Source: an uncultured Clostridia bacterium (lineage in GTDB: Bacteria; Bacillota; Clostridia; TANB77; CAG-508). Taken from it: a DNA stretch of 42,308 bases. Under the pieces are notes generated by a model that was given only the letters and a program-made list of their open reading frames with translations, searched no databases and had not been told where the DNA came from. Both the position numbers and the translations under genes were made by a program. Shown piece after piece: positions 15,279 through 24,585 of the stretch (the first letter of the stretch is position 1; every line of letters starts with the position of its first letter). The stretch spans positions 1 to 42,308 of the forward strand of contig CALXEU010000049.1 of NCBI GenBank assembly GCA_944387395.1, in the 5' to 3' direction.

Positions 15279-16382
15279 ATGGAAAACAAGAGAAAAACAA
15301 AAAGTCAAATGAAAGGAATAACACTAATAGCATTAGTTGTTACGATAGTTATTTTGCTAATACTTGCAGGAGTAAGTATTAATTTAGTATTAGGTCCAAA
15401 TGGGCTAATAAGTAAGGCACAGGAGGCTGCATTAAAGACAGAAGAGGCAGAAAAAAATGAAGAAAATATTTTGAATGGTTATGAAGATATAATAAATGAA
15501 TACGTAGGAATTGATTGGGATACTGTATTAGCTAATGCTGAAATGCATCCAGACCAAAAAAACAGTACAGCAATAGGAGTTGGAACAGATGGAAGACCAG
15601 TGAACATGGATTTATGGATATATAGCGTATATGATAATGGATATGCATTAAATAGTTCTGAAGTATTATCAGGTAGTATACAAAATGCAAGTTATGATAA
15701 TTATAATATAGAAACAGATCCTACAAAAGAAGGCTATGGAAAAATACAAGGAACTATACCAACATATATTAGTGAAGATAATGGAGAAAGTTGGAAAACA
15801 GTAGTAAATTTAAATAGGACTTTTTATCATTGTACTAATTTAATTTCAATGCCTGAAATTCCAACAACTGTAGTAGAACTAGTGGGTACTTTTATGGGGT
15901 GTACATCTTTACAAAATGTAACAACTATTCCAAATAGTGTAACAAATATGCAAAGTACTTTTTATAATTGTACTTCTTTAAAAGAAATTAAACAACTTCC
16001 TAATAATTTGATAAATATGAAACAAACATTTTATGGATGTACTTCTTTACAAGATATTTGTGAAATACCAGATAGTGTGACTAATATGTATGCAACTTTT
16101 AGAGATTGTGTATCACTTAGTGAAGTTAATATTACAATTCCTGCAGATGTAACTAATATAAGACATTTATTTAATGGTTGTACTCACCTATATGGAAATA
16201 TAAACATATTAGCAAATTTATCTTTAGAAAAAGAAGAAGATGGATTCTATTCTTATGATGGTTGGCTATTCAATACTGCTACAGAAACTTCAGAAATATT
16301 ATTTTTGGGTCCACCTGAAAATAAAACTTTAATTGAACAAATAAAACCCAATAATGACAATATAAAAGGAACCTGGGAATAA
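15279..16382 (+). CDS. Pilin-like surface protein with BspA/DUF285-type leucine-rich repeats
   Basis: A 367-residue secreted or surface protein. Residues about 12-35 are a type IV prepilin-like N-terminus, 'KGITLIALVVTIVILLILAG', with Gly before the hydrophobic helix but Ile/Thr-Leu rather than the classical Phe-Thr-Leu-x-Glu. A helical heptad-like stretch follows (to about residue 75). Residues about 185-315 hold five repeats of about 23 residues of the type 'TFxxCTSLxxIxxIPxSVTN', typical of BspA-like leucine-rich repeat surface proteins. AAAGGAAG precedes the ATG. It may be a minor pilin or a membrane-anchored adhesin. No pilus assembly ATPase or prepilin peptidase gene is in the window. 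A structured leader upstream and a homologous truncated gene downstream suggest variable or regulated expression. Confidence 0.8.
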   Translation: MENKRKTKSQMKGITLIALVVTIVILLILAGVSINLVLGPNGLISKAQEAALKTEEAEKNEENILNGYEDIINEYVGIDWDTVLANAEMHPDQKNSTAIGVGTDGRPVNMDLWIYSVYDNGYALNSSEVLSGSIQNASYDNYNIETDPTKEGYGKIQGTIPTYISEDNGESWKTVVNLNRTFYHCTNLISMPEIPTTVVELVGTFMGCTSLQNVTTIPNSVTNMQSTFYNCTSLKEIKQLPNNLINMKQTFYGCTSLQDICEIPDSVTNMYATFRDCVSLSEVNITIPADVTNIRHLFNGCTHLYGNINILANLSLEKEEDGFYSYDGWLFNTATETSEILFLGPPENKTLIEQIKPNNDNIKGTWE

Positions 16383-16443
16383 TTGTGGAATTAAAACATA
16401 GAGAAATTTCTAATGTATCATATTCCTGTGTTATGAGAAAATT

Positions 16444-16478
16444 AAAATAAGAAATTCAATTATGAGTTTCTTATTTTT
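16444..16478 (+). terminator. Terminator after the pilin-like gene
   Basis: AAAATAAGAAA (16444-16454) and TTTCTTATTTT (16467-16477) form a perfect 11-bp stem with a 12-base loop, continued by T. Confidence 0.85.
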
Positions 16479-16519
16479 CATTGTTATTCAAATATGAAAA
16501 CAATAAAATAATGCACTAA

Positions 16520-16533
16520 ACTGCGTACGCAGT
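16520..16533. repeat. Perfect 14-bp palindrome before the truncated pilin cassette
   Basis: ACTGCGTACGCAGT is its own reverse complement and GC-rich in an AT-rich spacer. It lies 59 bp before the point where similarity to the intact pilin gene begins. It may be a recombination or protein binding site, or a scar; nothing in the window repeats it. Confidence 0.5.
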
Positions 16534-16560
16534 GGTAGTAAATTGAAAAATATATCTTAA

Positions 16561-18090
16561 AATAAAAATAGAATAAATGCAGGAGTAAGTATTAATCTAG
16601 TATTAGGACCAAATGGACTAATAAGCAAAGCTCAGGAGGCAGCATTAAAAACAGAGGAAGCTCAAGAAAAAGAAGGAATAGAGATGGCTATAACATCAAG
16701 TAAAATGGAAGATGTTAATACACTAGAAATATCTAAAGATAGTTTAGAAAACGCACTAAGAGAACAATTTGGAAACAACAAGGATTTTACAGTAACAGAT
16801 AATGGAGACGGAAGTTTCTTAATAAATATGAATGACACACAAAGAAGTTACTATGTAGAAAGCACAGGAGACATAATAGATGAAAGTAGTATGATAGAAA
16901 TAGGAACAGCAGAAGAACTAAAGGCATTTAGAGATGATGTTAATAGTGGAAATACCTATGAAGGAAAATATGTAAAATTAACTAATGATATAACATTAGA
17001 TATAGAAGAAGAATGGGAGCCAATAGGACTATATTTAAATGATAATGCTAATCCTTATGATGAATCTAATATACCTTTTAAAGGAACATTTGATGGCAGA
17101 AATCATGAAATTGATGGAATGTATATAAATACAACTAATAAAGCACAAGGTTTATTCGGACTTATAAATAATGGAAAAGTAATGAATGTCAATATAGGAA
17201 AAAATTGTAGTATAACTGGAGGAAAAGCAACAGCAGGAGTAGTTGGATATGCTTATAATAATAGTGTAATTAGTAATTGCTCTAACGATACAAATATAAA
17301 TGTAGCATTTGGAGGAAGTATCGTAGGATGTGCAAAAGCTAATACAACTATAAAAAACTGTTATAATACGGGTAAAATTATTGGAACAAGCGATATGATA
17401 GGAGGAATAGTTGGATATTCTAATCAGGATTCTATTATAAAAGAATGTCATAATGAAGGTATAGTAACAGGAAATAAGAATGTTGGAGGAATCATTGGAT
17501 TAACTTTGGAGACTATATTCATAAAAAATTGTTATAATGAAGGAAATATCACAGGGAAATCTAGTATAGGTGGAATATGTGGTAATTTAAGCATGCAAGG
17601 AGAGATAAAAGAATGTTATAACACAGGAATAATAGAGGCAACAGATAAGAATACAAGTGGAAACTCTAATATTGGTGGAATTATTGGATTAAATCAATCT
17701 AATATAGAAAATTGTTATAATAGAGGGACGATAACAGGTGCATATGGTAATATTGGAGGAATTATTGGATTAAATAGAGGAACGTTAAAAAATAGCTATA
17801 ATGAAGGAAGTGTTAATGGAGAAATAGAAGCCAAGGGATGTTTGGTTGGAAATAATAATGAATTTTATTATTCAGAAACAGATACAACATATATTGGAAA
17901 AATTCATAACTGCTATTCACTAGAAGGATTATCAGAAAATTTGTATGGAATTAATAATTCAATAATTGGTAACGAATGTTCATTTAAAACTAGTACAGAA
18001 TTACAAAATCTATACTCAACATTAGGAGAAGCTTTTAAAGCAGATACAGATAATATAAATAATGGATATCCCATACTAAGTTGGCAATAA
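16561..18090 (+). pseudogene. Anchor-less pilin-type gene with GLUG repeats (truncated or silent cassette)
   Basis: The frame is open from just after TAA 16558-16560 but has no start codon before the pilin-like segment. From GCA at 16579 it encodes 'AGVSINLVLGPNGLISKAQE', the same residues as in the intact gene (from about base 15370), with near-identical DNA for about 90 bp. The hydrophobic 'KGITLIALVVTIVILLIL' part is missing. An internal ATG at 16684 with AAGGA upstream could yield a 468-residue protein, but without any export signal. The rest is about 50 residues of helix and linker, a region that starts 'IGTAEELKAFRDDVNSG', and then GLUG-type repeats ('NVGGIIGLTLETIFIKNCYN' and relatives, about seven) seen in bacterial surface adhesins. 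Either a decayed gene or a donor cassette for recombination. Confidence 0.7.
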
Positions 18091-18101
18091 AACGTAATTA
18101 A

Positions 18102-18150
18102 ACAAAAATAAACCTATGAAAAAGTAAAATTTTTATAGGTTTATTTTTGT
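18102..18150 (+). terminator. Terminator after the GLUG cassette
   Basis: ACAAAAATAAACCTAT (18102-18117) and ATAGGTTTATTTTTGT (18135-18150) form a perfect 16-bp stem with a 17-base loop; symmetrical A and T runs allow termination on both strands. Confidence 0.9.
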
Positions 18151-18195
18151 GCATATACAAGGTTTTAAAATATAAAAGAAATTATATGTAAATTC

Positions 18196-18224
18196 TTGAA
18201 AATAAAGGCACATTAATATATAAT
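18196..18224 (+). promoter_or_regulatory. Promoter of the glycan cluster
   Basis: TTGAAA at 18196-18201, a 17-base spacer and TATAAT at 18219-18224, 42 bp before the first glycosyltransferase ATG. It is the best promoter found for the whole co-directional run to 27921. Confidence 0.85.
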
Positions 18225-18266
18225 ACAGTAAAATTAAATTTTCTTAAAAATAATGAAAGGAATAAA

Positions 18267-19403
18267 ATGAAGAGATTACTTTTTTCAGCTGTTTCATTAG
18301 AAACTGGTGGAATAGAAAAAGCACTAGTAACACTATTAAATTATTTATCTCATCAAAGATCAAATGGTAAAAGTAAATATGAAATTACACTAGTATTAGA
18401 AAAAAAAGAAGGAATTTTTCTAAATGAACTAAACAAAAACATAAAAATCTTAGAATACAGGCCAAGTAATAACAAAATTGTATTAATTAGAAAGTTTATA
18501 AACTTTTTTAAAAGACTAAAATTTAAATCAAAGTACAAAAATAAATTTGACTTTGCCTGCTCGTATGCTACATACTCTTTGCCTGCATCATTTGTTGCAA
18601 GAGAAGCCTCAGAAAACACTTGCCTGTGGGTACACAGCGAATATATGTCCATGCTAAAAAACAATGAAAAAGAATATATAAATTTCTTTGAAAAGCTACA
18701 CATACAAGATTTTAAAAAAATAGTTTTTGTATCAAATAACAGCAGAGAAATATTTATAAATACATTTAAAAAAATAGAAAGTATAAAACAAGAATACAAA
18801 AACATAGAAGAAAAAACAGAAGTAATACATAATCTAATTAATTATACAGAAATAGTTACTAAATCAAACGAAAAAGTAGAAGATGTAAATAAAAGAGAAA
18901 TATATACATTCTTACATGTCGGAAGGCAAACTGAAGAAGATAAAAAAATAACTAGAATATTAAAATCTGCGCAAAAATTGAAGGAAGATGGATATAAGTT
19001 TAGAATACTACTAGTAGGAAAAGGAAAAAATACGGAAGACTATAAAAAAGAAGCAAAAAATTTAAATATAGAAAATGAGGTAATATTTTTAGGTCAAAAG
19101 AAAAATCCATACCCATATTTCAAATTATCTAATTGTCTAATATTAACATCAGAATACGAAGGGTTCCCAGTAGTATATACAGAAGCATTTATTTTAGAAC
19201 TACCAATAATAACGACAGATGTATCTGATGCAAAAACAGAAATAGAGGGAAAATACGGAATAGTAGTTGAAAAAAACATAAATTCAATATATAATGCAAT
19301 GAAAGAAGCTATAGAAAAAGGAATAACTATAAAAGAAAAATTTGATTATAAAAGATATAATATGGAAATAATAGAAAAAATTACAAAGTTAATAAATAAC
19401 TAG
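18267..19403 (+). CDS. Glycosyltransferase family 4
   Basis: A 378-residue GT-B fold enzyme, probably cytosolic or membrane-associated, retaining mechanism. The N-terminal domain opens with 'AVSLETGGIEKALVTLLNYL', the common acceptor-side motif of GT4 enzymes. The C-terminal nucleotide-sugar domain has 'FLHVGRQTEEDKK', 'ILLVGKGKNTEDYK', 'VIFLGQKKNPYPYFKLS' and the E-x7-E-type 'SEYEGFPVVYTEAF' near residues 296-309. It likely adds one sugar to a lipid-linked oligosaccharide. It is the first gene after the cluster promoter and is followed 16 bp later by the next transferase. Donor and acceptor cannot be deduced. Confidence 0.92.
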   Translation: MKRLLFSAVSLETGGIEKALVTLLNYLSHQRSNGKSKYEITLVLEKKEGIFLNELNKNIKILEYRPSNNKIVLIRKFINFFKRLKFKSKYKNKFDFACSYATYSLPASFVAREASENTCLWVHSEYMSMLKNNEKEYINFFEKLHIQDFKKIVFVSNNSREIFINTFKKIESIKQEYKNIEEKTEVIHNLINYTEIVTKSNEKVEDVNKREIYTFLHVGRQTEEDKKITRILKSAQKLKEDGYKFRILLVGKGKNTEDYKKEAKNLNIENEVIFLGQKKNPYPYFKLSNCLILTSEYEGFPVVYTEAFILELPIITTDVSDAKTEIEGKYGIVVEKNINSIYNAMKEAIEKGITIKEKFDYKRYNMEIIEKITKLINN

Positions 19404-19419
19404 ATATGGAGGAATTTTA

Positions 19420-21219
19420 GTGAAGAAAATTATACACTATTGTTGGTTTGGAGGAAAAAAAATACCGAACTCAGTAAAAAAATGCATAAAAACCTGGAAA
19501 AAATATTTACCAGACTATGAAATAAAAGAATGGAACGAAGAAAATTTTGATATTAATGTATGCCCATTTGTAAAAGAAGCATATGAAAATAAAAAGTGGG
19601 CAATGGTAAGTGATTATGCAAGAATATATGCATTATATCAAGATGGAGGAATATATCTAGATACAGATGTAAAAATACTTAAAAATATTTCAAATATAAC
19701 CGACAAAGAAATGTTTATGGGATATGAAGATAGTGGTTATGTAGGAACTGCCGTTATTGGTGTAAAAAATCCAGGAAGCAAATACATGAAGCAAATATTA
19801 GACTTTTACAATAATTTAGAACATTTCTATGTAGAAAGTATAAGCAACTACACAAATCCAATTATAATAACAAAAATATTAAATCAATATGAAGCAAAAA
19901 AAGATGAAGATAATATTACTATAATTGATAACGACATATACATATACCCTAGAGAATACTTTTACCCACTAAGTTATAACTATGCAGAAAAAGTATTTAC
20001 AAAGAATACTTGCATGGTACATTTATTTAAAGGCACATGGACTAGTAGAGGAGAAAAAAGAACAATTATAATTTATAGAAAATTTGGTTTAAAACTGGGG
20101 GCAGTTATAAATTCGATTATAAATTTTGTTTTCAATATAAAAAATAAAATAATAAACAAGCTAAGAAAATGGTTTAATGCGCTTGCAATGCAGTATTCTA
20201 TTCACATAAATAGAAATAAAAGAATAAAGAAAATAAGAGAAGAATTATCAAAACAAAAAACAAACTATGTAGCAATATGTCATCCAGATTGGATTGGAGT
20301 AAAAAATGCAACTAAATATACATTTGGAAATGAGATATTAGTAGTAAGAGAACAATACACAGAAAAAGAAGCAAGAATGATAGCTCAAGAGATAATAGAT
20401 GCAGGAAAGAAACTGGTTATATTTAATGCATTTGCAAACGGATGGGAAAAAATAGTTCTAGCACTTAAAGAAATAAATCCAAAAGTAAAAATAAAAATAT
20501 TAATACATGGAGGAAATGCGTTACTTGCTGAACCATATGACTGGAATGTACACAACATGATGTTAGACTTATATGGAAAAGGAAAAGTAGACGAATTAGG
20601 ATTTGTTAAAAAGAGCTTATATGAATTTTATAAAGCAAAAGGATACAATGCTAGTTTCTTGATGAATGATGTTATTATAGAAAACAAAGAACAGTACATG
20701 CCAATATCAAAAAGTAGAGATTTCATTAAGATAGGACTATATGCATCTGGAGATAGATGGGTAAAAAATACATATAATCAAATAAGTGCAATAAGTCTAA
20801 TAAAAAATGTAAAATTAGATTGTGTACCAATAAATGAGAAAATTTCTACACTTGCAAGACTATATGACGTAAATTTAACTGGACAAAATAAAAATATACC
20901 AAAAGAAGAACTATATAAAAGAATGGCTGATAATGACATAAATGTATATGTAACATTTACAGAATGTGCACCATTAATACCATTAGAAAGTTTAGAATTA
21001 GGAACTGTATGTATTACAGGAGACAATCATCACTACTTTACAGGAACCGAACTTGAAAAGTATCTAATTGTAAACAAAGAAGATGACATAATGGAAATAT
21101 ATAACAAAATTAATTATGCACTAGAAAACAGAAAAAAAATATTAGAATTATATAAGGATTGGAAAAAACAATACTCAGAAAAAGCAAAAGAAAGTATTAA
21201 GAAGTTTTTAGAAATATAA
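19420..21219 (+). CDS. Bifunctional-looking glycosyltransferase: GT32-like domain fused to a GT-B domain
   Basis: 599 residues in two parts. Residues 1-about 230 are a GT32/capsular sugar transferase domain, with 'IIHYCWFGGKKIPNSVKKCI' at the N-terminus and the metal-binding DxD in 'QDGGIYLDTDVKIL' near residues 76-88. Residues about 285-599 look like a second, GT-B-type transferase, with 'ICHPDWIGVKNATK' at its start and 'CAPLIPLESLELGTVCITGD' near residues 515-534, the donor-binding region of GT4-like proteins. A short basic helical linker separates them. The GTG start has GGAGG seven bases upstream. A fusion of two transferases implies two consecutive sugar additions by one polypeptide; this is inference. 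Confidence 0.85.
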   Translation: MKKIIHYCWFGGKKIPNSVKKCIKTWKKYLPDYEIKEWNEENFDINVCPFVKEAYENKKWAMVSDYARIYALYQDGGIYLDTDVKILKNISNITDKEMFMGYEDSGYVGTAVIGVKNPGSKYMKQILDFYNNLEHFYVESISNYTNPIIITKILNQYEAKKDEDNITIIDNDIYIYPREYFYPLSYNYAEKVFTKNTCMVHLFKGTWTSRGEKRTIIIYRKFGLKLGAVINSIINFVFNIKNKIINKLRKWFNALAMQYSIHINRNKRIKKIREELSKQKTNYVAICHPDWIGVKNATKYTFGNEILVVREQYTEKEARMIAQEIIDAGKKLVIFNAFANGWEKIVLALKEINPKVKIKILIHGGNALLAEPYDWNVHNMMLDLYGKGKVDELGFVKKSLYEFYKAKGYNASFLMNDVIIENKEQYMPISKSRDFIKIGLYASGDRWVKNTYNQISAISLIKNVKLDCVPINEKISTLARLYDVNLTGQNKNIPKEELYKRMADNDINVYVTFTECAPLIPLESLELGTVCITGDNHHYFTGTELEKYLIVNKEDDIMEIYNKINYALENRKKILELYKDWKKQYSEKAKESIKKFLEI

Positions 21220-21266
21220 AAATATGAAAGGAAGTTTGCCAAGAGGCATACTAAGGAAATAATACA

Positions 21267-23396
21267 ATGAAATCAAACAATAAAACACAAAGAAGTAATG
21301 GAATAGAACTTACAGATATTATAATTTTCTTTATAGTTTTTATAATATTTGGAATGGCATTACTTTCATTCTTCCCAGGGCTACTAACTTCTGATAACGT
21401 AGATCAAATAAATCAAGCAATAACAAATAGCTATGTAAATGCACATCCAGTGCTACACTCGTTTATAATTGGAAATCTTACCAAGCTATCTGGTATATGG
21501 GTTCCAGCTCTTTTCCAAATATTAATATTTGCAATAGGCTGGACATATTGTTGCAAGGTTGCAAGAAAATATAACGATTCAGGAAGTAACAAAATATTTC
21601 AAATAATAGCAACACTTGCAATCTCAGTAATACCACTAAACTTTCTGTATTCAATTACATTGTGGAAAGACATTCTTTACTCATATTCCTTCCTGATTTT
21701 GCTTGCACAGATTTATATAGGAGTAAAAGAAAACTACAAATACACTATTCCACAAATGATACTTATAGCTATTTCAACTATTTCAATTATGAAACTTAGA
21801 CACAATGGAGTTCCAATTGGATTACTTATGTTTGCAATTCTACTTGTTTTAAACTTTATATTCAATAAAAAGTGGAAACAGAGTGTTTGTATGCTAATTA
21901 CATTCATAGTAACATTTATAGTATTCTCAATACCAGGTTGGACAATAAACATAACAAATACTGGAGGAACAGAAGTAGGAGGAGTTTTAGATTCTACAAA
22001 AATATACTGTATGGGAGCATTGCTAAATTCAGATATAGAATTCGAAGTAGAAGATTTAGAATTTTTAGATTCTATTTTTGACATAAATGACTGGAAAAAC
22101 TTATATTCACCATATGATGGAACATCAATTTTATTTAATACTAACTTAAATAAAGAAGTGCTAGAAACAGAAGAAGGAGCAGAAAGATTTAACGAGATAT
22201 TTATAAAATATGCAAAGCAAAAACCAGGAACTATTATAGTGCACTTCATAAAAGTAAATTCAATTTGGTGGAGTATTAAGGAACATGGAGCAATGCACAG
22301 CATAATTATAAACAACGGTTCTGTCTCAGAAATGTCAAATGGTATATACGATAACCATCCTATATGGTGGAAAGGAAACGATAAACTAGGAAATTATGCA
22401 ATAAACACATTGTCTACGAAAGTAGTATATAACATTATGTATAGACCTGCTGTAGCAATATGGGTTTCGCTTATCACAATTGTCGCAGTATGTATCAAGG
22501 AAAGAAAAAAAGGATATTTACTTATTTTGTTACCAATGATATTAAATATAGGAACATATGTATTTTTAATGTCATCTCAAGATCAAAGATATTTCTATCC
22601 TTGTTTTATGACTGAATATATATCAATAATTATATTTGCAAGTACATTTATAAAAAATGAAAAAATGAGAAATGTTAAAATAAATAAAAACATAAATAAG
22701 GAAAATCCAAAAACACTAATAATAATACCTGCATACAATGAATCGGAATCTATAGAAAAAACAGTAAATAGTGTATATGATGAACAGATAGAAAATTGTG
22801 ATGTTATAGTTATAAATGACGGTTCAAAAGATAACACTTTAGAAGTAGCTAAAAGAACAAACGCCAGAGTAATAGATCTACCAAACAATTTAGGCATAGG
22901 TGGGGCTGTACAAACTGGATACTTATATGCTCTAGAAAATGATTATGATATAGCAATTCAGATAGATGGAGATGGACAACATAATACAAAATATATAAGA
23001 AATGTAATAGAACAAATAAAAGAAGGAAATGACTTAGTTATAGGATCTAGATTTGTTGAAAAAACAAACTACAATCAAACATTTATGAGAATGCTTGGAA
23101 ACAACATAATTTCATTTACCATTAAACTCCTAACTGGTAGAAAAATTTGTGACACTACTTCTGGATATAGAGGAGCAAATAAAAATATAATAGAAGAATT
23201 TGCAAAATCATATCCATATGATTATCCAGAGCCTTGTACAAATATGAGAATATTAAAAGAAGGATATAAAGTAAAAGAAATACCTGTAATGATGAAAAAC
23301 AGAGAAACAGGAGTATCTTCTATATCTCCATCAAAAGCAGCTATATATATGATAAAAGTTACGCTAGCGATACTACTAATGGGATTAAAATATTAA
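21267..23396 (+). CDS. Polytopic membrane protein (DUF6020-like) fused to a GT2 polyprenyl-phosphate sugar transferase
   Basis: 709 residues. The N-terminal two-thirds contain about nine to eleven membrane spans, with the early loop 'FFPGLLTSDNVDQINQA' and 'HPVLHSFIIG', the signature of DUF6020-like GT-C-type membrane proteins. Residues about 485-709 are a GT2 domain related to dolichyl-phosphate-mannose synthase: 'LIIIPAYNESESIEKTV', 'VINDGSKDNT', 'AIQIDGDGQHNT' with the DxD, and 'CDTTSGYRGANK'. Such GT2 enzymes load a sugar on undecaprenyl phosphate, and GT-C partners transfer it outside the membrane, so the fusion would link both steps. AAGGA lies ten bases before the ATG. A DUF2304 gene follows, the usual partner of these GT2 proteins. 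Confidence 0.85.
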   Translation: MKSNNKTQRSNGIELTDIIIFFIVFIIFGMALLSFFPGLLTSDNVDQINQAITNSYVNAHPVLHSFIIGNLTKLSGIWVPALFQILIFAIGWTYCCKVARKYNDSGSNKIFQIIATLAISVIPLNFLYSITLWKDILYSYSFLILLAQIYIGVKENYKYTIPQMILIAISTISIMKLRHNGVPIGLLMFAILLVLNFIFNKKWKQSVCMLITFIVTFIVFSIPGWTINITNTGGTEVGGVLDSTKIYCMGALLNSDIEFEVEDLEFLDSIFDINDWKNLYSPYDGTSILFNTNLNKEVLETEEGAERFNEIFIKYAKQKPGTIIVHFIKVNSIWWSIKEHGAMHSIIINNGSVSEMSNGIYDNHPIWWKGNDKLGNYAINTLSTKVVYNIMYRPAVAIWVSLITIVAVCIKERKKGYLLILLPMILNIGTYVFLMSSQDQRYFYPCFMTEYISIIIFASTFIKNEKMRNVKINKNINKENPKTLIIIPAYNESESIEKTVNSVYDEQIENCDVIVINDGSKDNTLEVAKRTNARVIDLPNNLGIGGAVQTGYLYALENDYDIAIQIDGDGQHNTKYIRNVIEQIKEGNDLVIGSRFVEKTNYNQTFMRMLGNNIISFTIKLLTGRKICDTTSGYRGANKNIIEEFAKSYPYDYPEPCTNMRILKEGYKVKEIPVMMKNRETGVSSISPSKAAIYMIKVTLAILLMGLKY

Positions 23397-23408
23397 AGGA
23401 GGCAGCAT

Positions 23409-23777
23409 ATGATATATTATTTTGCAATAGTTTTTTCAGTTTTCTTCATAGCATTTATAATAAGTTTGGTAAAAAAGGACAAGTTAGACGAAAAATATTC
23501 TATATTATTATTATTATTTAGCATAGTAATACTAATTGTATCTATTTATCCAAAAATAATTACAATCGTAGCAAATGAGTTTAGTGTATATTATCCACCA
23601 TCATTACTCCTATTGTTTGCTATACTAATATTAGGAGCATATGTTTTGCATATAACAATAGTTATAACAAAACAAAATAAAATGATTGTTAAGCTAACAC
23701 AACAGACAGGAATTTTAAAACAAAGAATAGAAGAATTAGAGGACGAAGAACCAAAAAATAAAACAAAAAACGCGTAA
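23409..23777 (+). CDS. DUF2304 small membrane protein
   Basis: A 122-residue protein with three hydrophobic spans and a charged C-terminal coiled coil ('LTQQTGILKQRIEELEDEE'). The pattern matches DUF2304, found next to polyprenyl-phosphate GT2 genes in many Firmicutes. It starts 12 bp after the preceding fusion gene, with AAAGGAGG overlapping that gene's stop region, so the two are probably translated together. The role is unknown; a partner or flippase helper for the lipid-linked sugar is a reasonable guess from context. Confidence 0.85.
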   Translation: MIYYFAIVFSVFFIAFIISLVKKDKLDEKYSILLLLFSIVILIVSIYPKIITIVANEFSVYYPPSLLLLFAILILGAYVLHITIVITKQNKMIVKLTQQTGILKQRIEELEDEEPKNKTKNA

Positions 23778-23793
23778 AGAAAGAGTAAATAAA

Positions 23794-24585
23794 ATGCAAG
23801 AATTTAAAAACCATACATTTGCAATATGTGCATATAAAGAATCAGAGTATTTAGAAGAATGTGTAAAATCCGTATTAAACCAAACAGTAAAAAGTAATGT
23901 AATAATAACAACTTCAACACCCAATGATTATATAGAAGAAATTGCCAGAAAATATAATATAAAATTATTTGTAAATTATGGAGAAACAGGGATTGGACAA
24001 GACTGGAATTTTGCTGTTAGTAAAACAAAAACGGACTATGTAACAATTGCACATCAAGATGATATATATAATGAAAATTATTTAGAAAAAATTGTAGAAT
24101 ACTTAAATACAGGCAAAGATTTTATAATTGCCTTTGGAGATTACAGAGAAATAAAAAATGGAAAAGTAATAGATTTAACAAAAAATTTAAAGATAAAAAA
24201 ACTATTACTTTCTCCTTTAAAAAAGAATAATGATAAAACTTGGGCTAAGAATTTTGCATTAAAATTTGGAACAGCAATTTGTTGCCCATGTGTAACATTA
24301 AACACTAAAATTGTAGGAAAAACTCCATATTTAACAAACATGAAGTGTGACTTAGATTGGGAAACTTGGTATGAGTTTTCAAAACTAGATGGAGCTTTTC
24401 TATACATAAATGAAGAATTAATGAAACATAGAATACATGAAAATTCAGAAACTTCAAATCTTATAGAAAATAACGTAAGATTAGAAGAAGATTATGAAAT
24501 GTTTAAAAGATTTTGGCCAAAGCCAATAGCAAAAATACTTATGCATTTTTACAAAGGAGCAATAAAAACGAATAGTAATGGATAA
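23794..24585 (+). CDS. Glycosyltransferase family 2
   Basis: A 263-residue GT-A fold enzyme. The N-terminal nucleotide-binding part is 'FAICAYKESEYLEECVKSVL', a divergent form of the usual IPVYN motif; 'TDYVTIAHQDDIYNENYLEK' near residues 84-103 carries the metal-binding aspartates (QDD in place of DxD). The family is inverting and cytosolic. It overlaps the flippase gene by 8 bp, which indicates coupled translation. Substrate unknown. Confidence 0.88.
   Translation: MQEFKNHTFAICAYKESEYLEECVKSVLNQTVKSNVIITTSTPNDYIEEIARKYNIKLFVNYGETGIGQDWNFAVSKTKTDYVTIAHQDDIYNENYLEKIVEYLNTGKDFIIAFGDYREIKNGKVIDLTKNLKIKKLLLSPLKKNNDKTWAKNFALKFGTAICCPCVTLNTKIVGKTPYLTNMKCDLDWETWYEFSKLDGAFLYINEELMKHRIHENSETSNLIENNVRLEEDYEMFKRFWPKPIAKILMHFYKGAIKTNSNG

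Noticed and set aside
15844..16200. DNA repeat array resembling CRISPR
   Set aside because: The periodicity (69 bp) is that of degenerate leucine-rich repeats in a coding frame; there are no constant repeats or unique spacers. No CRISPR array or cas gene is in the window.
21227..21266. A third displaced ribosome site with hairpin (TGCC/GGCA) before the DUF6020-GT2 gene
   Set aside because: A second AAGGA at 21253 lies at normal distance from the ATG and the stem has only 4 bp, so the upstream site is not needed.
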